Source: Deltaproteobacteria bacterium (GTDB taxonomy: Bacteria; Desulfobacterota; Desulfarculia; Adiutricales; Adiutricaceae). Taken from it: a stretch of 7,325 nucleotides of DNA. Shown piece after piece: positions 5,750 to 7,325 of this stretch (positions are counted from its first letter, which is position 1; every line of letters begins with the position of its first letter). The notes under the pieces are model-generated. The model searched no databases. It was not told the DNA's origin and saw only the letters and a program-made list of their open reading frames with translations. The translations under genes were made by a program, and so were the position numbers. The stretch spans positions 1 to 7,325 of the forward strand of contig JAITJB010000301.1 of assembly GCA_031279155.1 (NCBI GenBank), read 5' to 3'.

Positions 5750-6967
5750 ATGAAAAGCTCTAAAATAAACGACAATAACCTAACCACCAAAGAAGATGTC
5801 CTAGCGTCTTTAAGGCAAAATTGGGATCCGCCTCTATTTACCGAGATAATCCCAACTACTGAGGCCTTAGGCCGGATTGCGGCTAAGGATTATACATCCT
5901 TAAACTGTCTACCTAAGATCCGCTCAGCCGTCATGGACGGCTATGCCGTTAAATCAAAGGACTTTAAAGGCGGCGACCCGCCCGATACCTCTAAATGGAA
6001 GCTCGGAAAAAATTACATCAAAGCCGACATGGGCGACGATTTTGACGACGCTTTTGATGCGGTTATTTTGGTGGAAGAGGTCGATTTTTCTAGCGGTCAG
6101 CCCTTTTTTTCTCCCCTATCTCCGGTCGTACCAGGCCTAAACGTCCGCTCTGCCGGTAGTCAAATAAATTTAGGCGACCCGCTGGTTAAAAAGTTTAGGC
6201 CGCTTTTACCCAAAGATCTGGCCATGCTTCAGATGGGCGGGGTAGCGATGTTAGAAGTCATAAAAAAGCCCCTGGTCGGTTTTATCCCAACCGGAGCTGA
6301 ACTCATAAACCCTGGCGAGCCAGTCACCAGGGGCGCTAACATCGATACCAACAGTATTTTAGTTCAAAATACTCTAAAGGCCCTTGGGGCGGATTTTTTA
6401 AAATTTCCCATTATAACCGATAAAAGAGATCTCCTTGAGGAGGCTTTAGATCAGGCCCTGGCCATGGCCGACATCGTGGTATTAAACGGCGGCTCCTCTA
6501 AGGGCGGAGACGATCTAAATTCCAAAATCCTAGCCGATAAAGCCAAGCTCCTTCTAGCCGGCGTGGCCGCCGCCCCGGGTAAACCCATGGGCATTTATAT
6601 GGCCGGTAACAAGCCGGTAGTTAATCTCCCCGGCCCGATGATCGCAGCTTATTACGGCTTGGAATGGTGCTTAAACTTTCTGTTAGCCAGATGGCTCAGG
6701 CAACCGGTAGTACCGAGAGCTAAAATTAAAGCCGTTTTAACCGGCCCCATTAATGCCCCCAATAACTTATCTTTCCTCATTAATCTAAAAGTTACCCCAA
6801 AAGGCGATGGGACATTTTTGGCCAAACCACTAGATCCGAGATCGGTCAGGACCTACGAGGGCATAGACGCCAACGCCCAGTTTATGACTCAGATTGGTCA
6901 CGGGTCCCTAAGACAAGGCGAGGCTATAGTCTGCGAGGTTTTAAGAGCCGAAGAACTCTTAGGCTAA
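5750..6967 (+). CDS. moeA: Molybdopterin molybdenumtransferase, MoeA/Glp (gephyrin-like) family
   Basis: MoeA-family proteins insert molybdate (or tungstate) into adenylylated molybdopterin in the cytoplasm, completing the cofactor. The 405-residue length is typical. Domain I/II opens with KEDVLASLRQNW and has the hallmark SAVMDGYAV (59-67). VRSAGSQINLGDPLV (132-146) precedes the MoCF-binding domain (about 174-315) with PTGAELI (180-186), DTNSILV, NGGSSKGGDDLN (246-257), APGKPMGI (275-282) and NLPGPMIAAYYGLEW. The C-terminal beta domain IV spans about 322-402. Some positions differ from the common forms: TGAEL instead of TGDEL, NGGSSKGGDD instead of GGVSVGDYD, and LPGPMIAA instead of LPGYPVSA. 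It may therefore be a divergent paralogue. The ATG start is supported by AGGA six bases upstream. No other cofactor genes are in the window, so the substrate metal cannot be inferred. It is transcribed away from alr. Confidence 0.9.
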   Translation: MKSSKINDNNLTTKEDVLASLRQNWDPPLFTEIIPTTEALGRIAAKDYTSLNCLPKIRSAVMDGYAVKSKDFKGGDPPDTSKWKLGKNYIKADMGDDFDDAFDAVILVEEVDFSSGQPFFSPLSPVVPGLNVRSAGSQINLGDPLVKKFRPLLPKDLAMLQMGGVAMLEVIKKPLVGFIPTGAELINPGEPVTRGANIDTNSILVQNTLKALGADFLKFPIITDKRDLLEEALDQALAMADIVVLNGGSSKGGDDLNSKILADKAKLLLAGVAAAPGKPMGIYMAGNKPVVNLPGPMIAAYYGLEWCLNFLLARWLRQPVVPRAKIKAVLTGPINAPNNLSFLINLKVTPKGDGTFLAKPLDPRSVRTYEGIDANAQFMTQIGHGSLRQGEAIVCEVLRAEELLG

Positions 6968-6986
6968 GGGCAGCTTAAAATAAAGA

Positions 6987-7045
6987 GCTATGATGTAAAG
7001 GGCAGTTCGGATAATCCGATCCCGAAACGCCACTAAAATCATAGC
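6987..7045. repeat. Imperfect inverted repeat after moeA, near the composition change
   Basis: GCTATGAT (6987-6994) and ATCATAGC (7038-7045) are perfect 8-bp inverted repeats enclosing 43 nt. Inside, TTCGG (7006-7010) can pair with CCGAA (7022-7026), or alternatively CGGA with TCCG around 7008-7018. A direct repeat AAGGGCAG also occurs at 6966-6973 and 6998-7005. There is no T-tract, so it is a poor intrinsic terminator on either strand. It may be the end of an inserted element or a recombination site, but this is speculative. Confidence 0.4.
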
Positions 7046-7082
7046 GCAGCCGCCCATTTGCAGCACATTTGGACATCGCGCT

Positions 7083-7120
7083 TGCGGCGGGCATTGCCCG
7101 GAAAAGGGCAACCCGCCGCA
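7083..7120 (+). other. Strong 15-bp-stem hairpin just upstream of the recombinase start
   Basis: TGCGGCGGG (7083-7091) pairs with CCCGCCGCA (7112-7120); after a CA bulge (7092-7093), TTGCCC (7094-7099) pairs with GGGCAA (7106-7111), closing on the six-base loop GGAAAA. The structure ends one to three bases before the ribosome binding site AAAGGA. It could be a leader attenuator, an mRNA-stabilising element or a protein-binding site of the mobile element. It is not followed by a T-run, so it is not a standard terminator. Confidence 0.75.
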
Positions 7121-7134
7121 GAAAGGAACATCTT

Positions 7135-7325
7135 ATGGGCAAAAAACTCACGGCGGCATACTGCCGCACGGCGACCACCGACGAATCGGCGATGTGAGCG
7201 CAGCAACGGCGAATCCGCGCTTTCGCGGACGAATACGGCTATGGCGGCGAAATGGCGTTTTACCGTGACTGCGGGCAAAGCGGCGTCACGCTCGACCGAC
7301 CCGCCATGAACGCGCTGACGGCGGA
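7135..7325 (+). pseudogene. Serine recombinase (resolvase N-terminal domain) remnant with in-frame TGA, cut by window end
   Basis: From ATG 7135, preceded by AAAGGA with a 7-nt spacer, the frame reads MGKKLTAAYCRTATTDESAM, then TGA at 7195-7197, then continues in the same frame without further stops as AQQRRIRAFADEYGYGGEMAF, and later SGVTLDRPAMNALTA to the window edge. This matches the start of serine recombinase N-terminal domains: a beta strand ending YCR-x-S/T, the AQ...R..A...G helix, and SG-x-x-x-DRP. The catalytic serine position (YCRVS in active enzymes) is alanine here (YCRTA). I recall similar YCRTA proteins from Firmicutes mobile elements, but cannot verify that here. Eight of 11 alanine codons are GCG, unlike moeA. 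With both a lost serine and a stop it is most likely inactive; sequencing error at the TGA is possible. The C-terminal part is outside the window. Confidence 0.7.

Noticed and set aside
6998..7030. GTTCGG...CCGATCCCGAAAC region as a tRNA T-arm
   Set aside because: No acceptor, D or anticodon arms can be built around it and the T-loop consensus is absent.
7195..7229. TGA at codon 21 of the recombinase followed by a TCCGCG/CGCGGA hairpin, suggesting selenocysteine insertion
   Set aside because: The hairpin loop (CTTT) shows no known SECIS features, cysteine or selenocysteine is not expected at this point of a recombinase, and the domain already lacks its catalytic serine. A nonsense change is simpler.
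6975..7309. Overlapping open frames on both strands around the recombinase start
   Set aside because: They overlap the recombinase frame and its leader hairpin, are open because of high GC, and encode Arg/Ala-rich sequence without recognisable motifs.

Overview
The window looks like a piece of a bacterial chromosome with a moderate-to-high GC housekeeping region and the start of a compositionally different, mobile-element-like segment at its right edge. The best guess for the host is a Desulfobacterota (deltaproteobacterial) lineage, because an arginyl-tRNA synthetase gene followed directly by a large SPOR-domain membrane protein gene is an arrangement I associate with that group. This is inference from memory of gene order, not a database result. 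Every chromosomal gene whose end is visible stops with TAA or TAG.

Layout. Positions 2-457 (+) hold the C-terminal end of a protein I do not recognise. Positions 458-775 are non-coding and carry a triple 19-bp degenerate repeat and a long GC-rich hairpin, between two convergent genes. On the minus strand, read right to left, lies a compact probable operon: alr (alanine racemase, stop at 4074), argS (arginyl-tRNA synthetase, 2383-4032) and a 517-residue SPOR-domain protein (776-2329), with gaps of only 41 and 53 bp. Positions 5247-5749 form a roughly 500-bp divergent intergenic region with plausible promoters in both directions, short direct and palindromic repeats, and a minus-strand terminator-like hairpin. 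Then comes a moeA/glp-type molybdopterin molybdenumtransferase gene (5750-6967, +).

After moeA the sequence changes character. Positions 6968-7134 hold an imperfect inverted repeat and a strong 15-bp-stem hairpin. From 7135 to the window end a strong ribosome binding site introduces the N-terminal domain of a serine-recombinase-like protein. Its catalytic serine position is alanine and its frame is interrupted by TGA at codon 21. Alanine codon choice there (8 of 11 GCG) is unlike moeA (about 5 of 40). This is either the left edge of an integrated element, probably of Firmicutes type, or an assembly junction.

Functionally, alr supplies D-alanine for peptidoglycan and the SPOR protein probably binds septal peptidoglycan, so two of the three operon genes relate to the cell wall, with argS between them. 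MoeA acts in molybdenum or tungsten cofactor insertion and is transcribed away from that operon. I do not see a complete novel system. The items most worth a second look are the recombinase remnant and its hairpin, the unusual SPOR protein, the duplicated start region of alr, and the structured divergent intergenic region.
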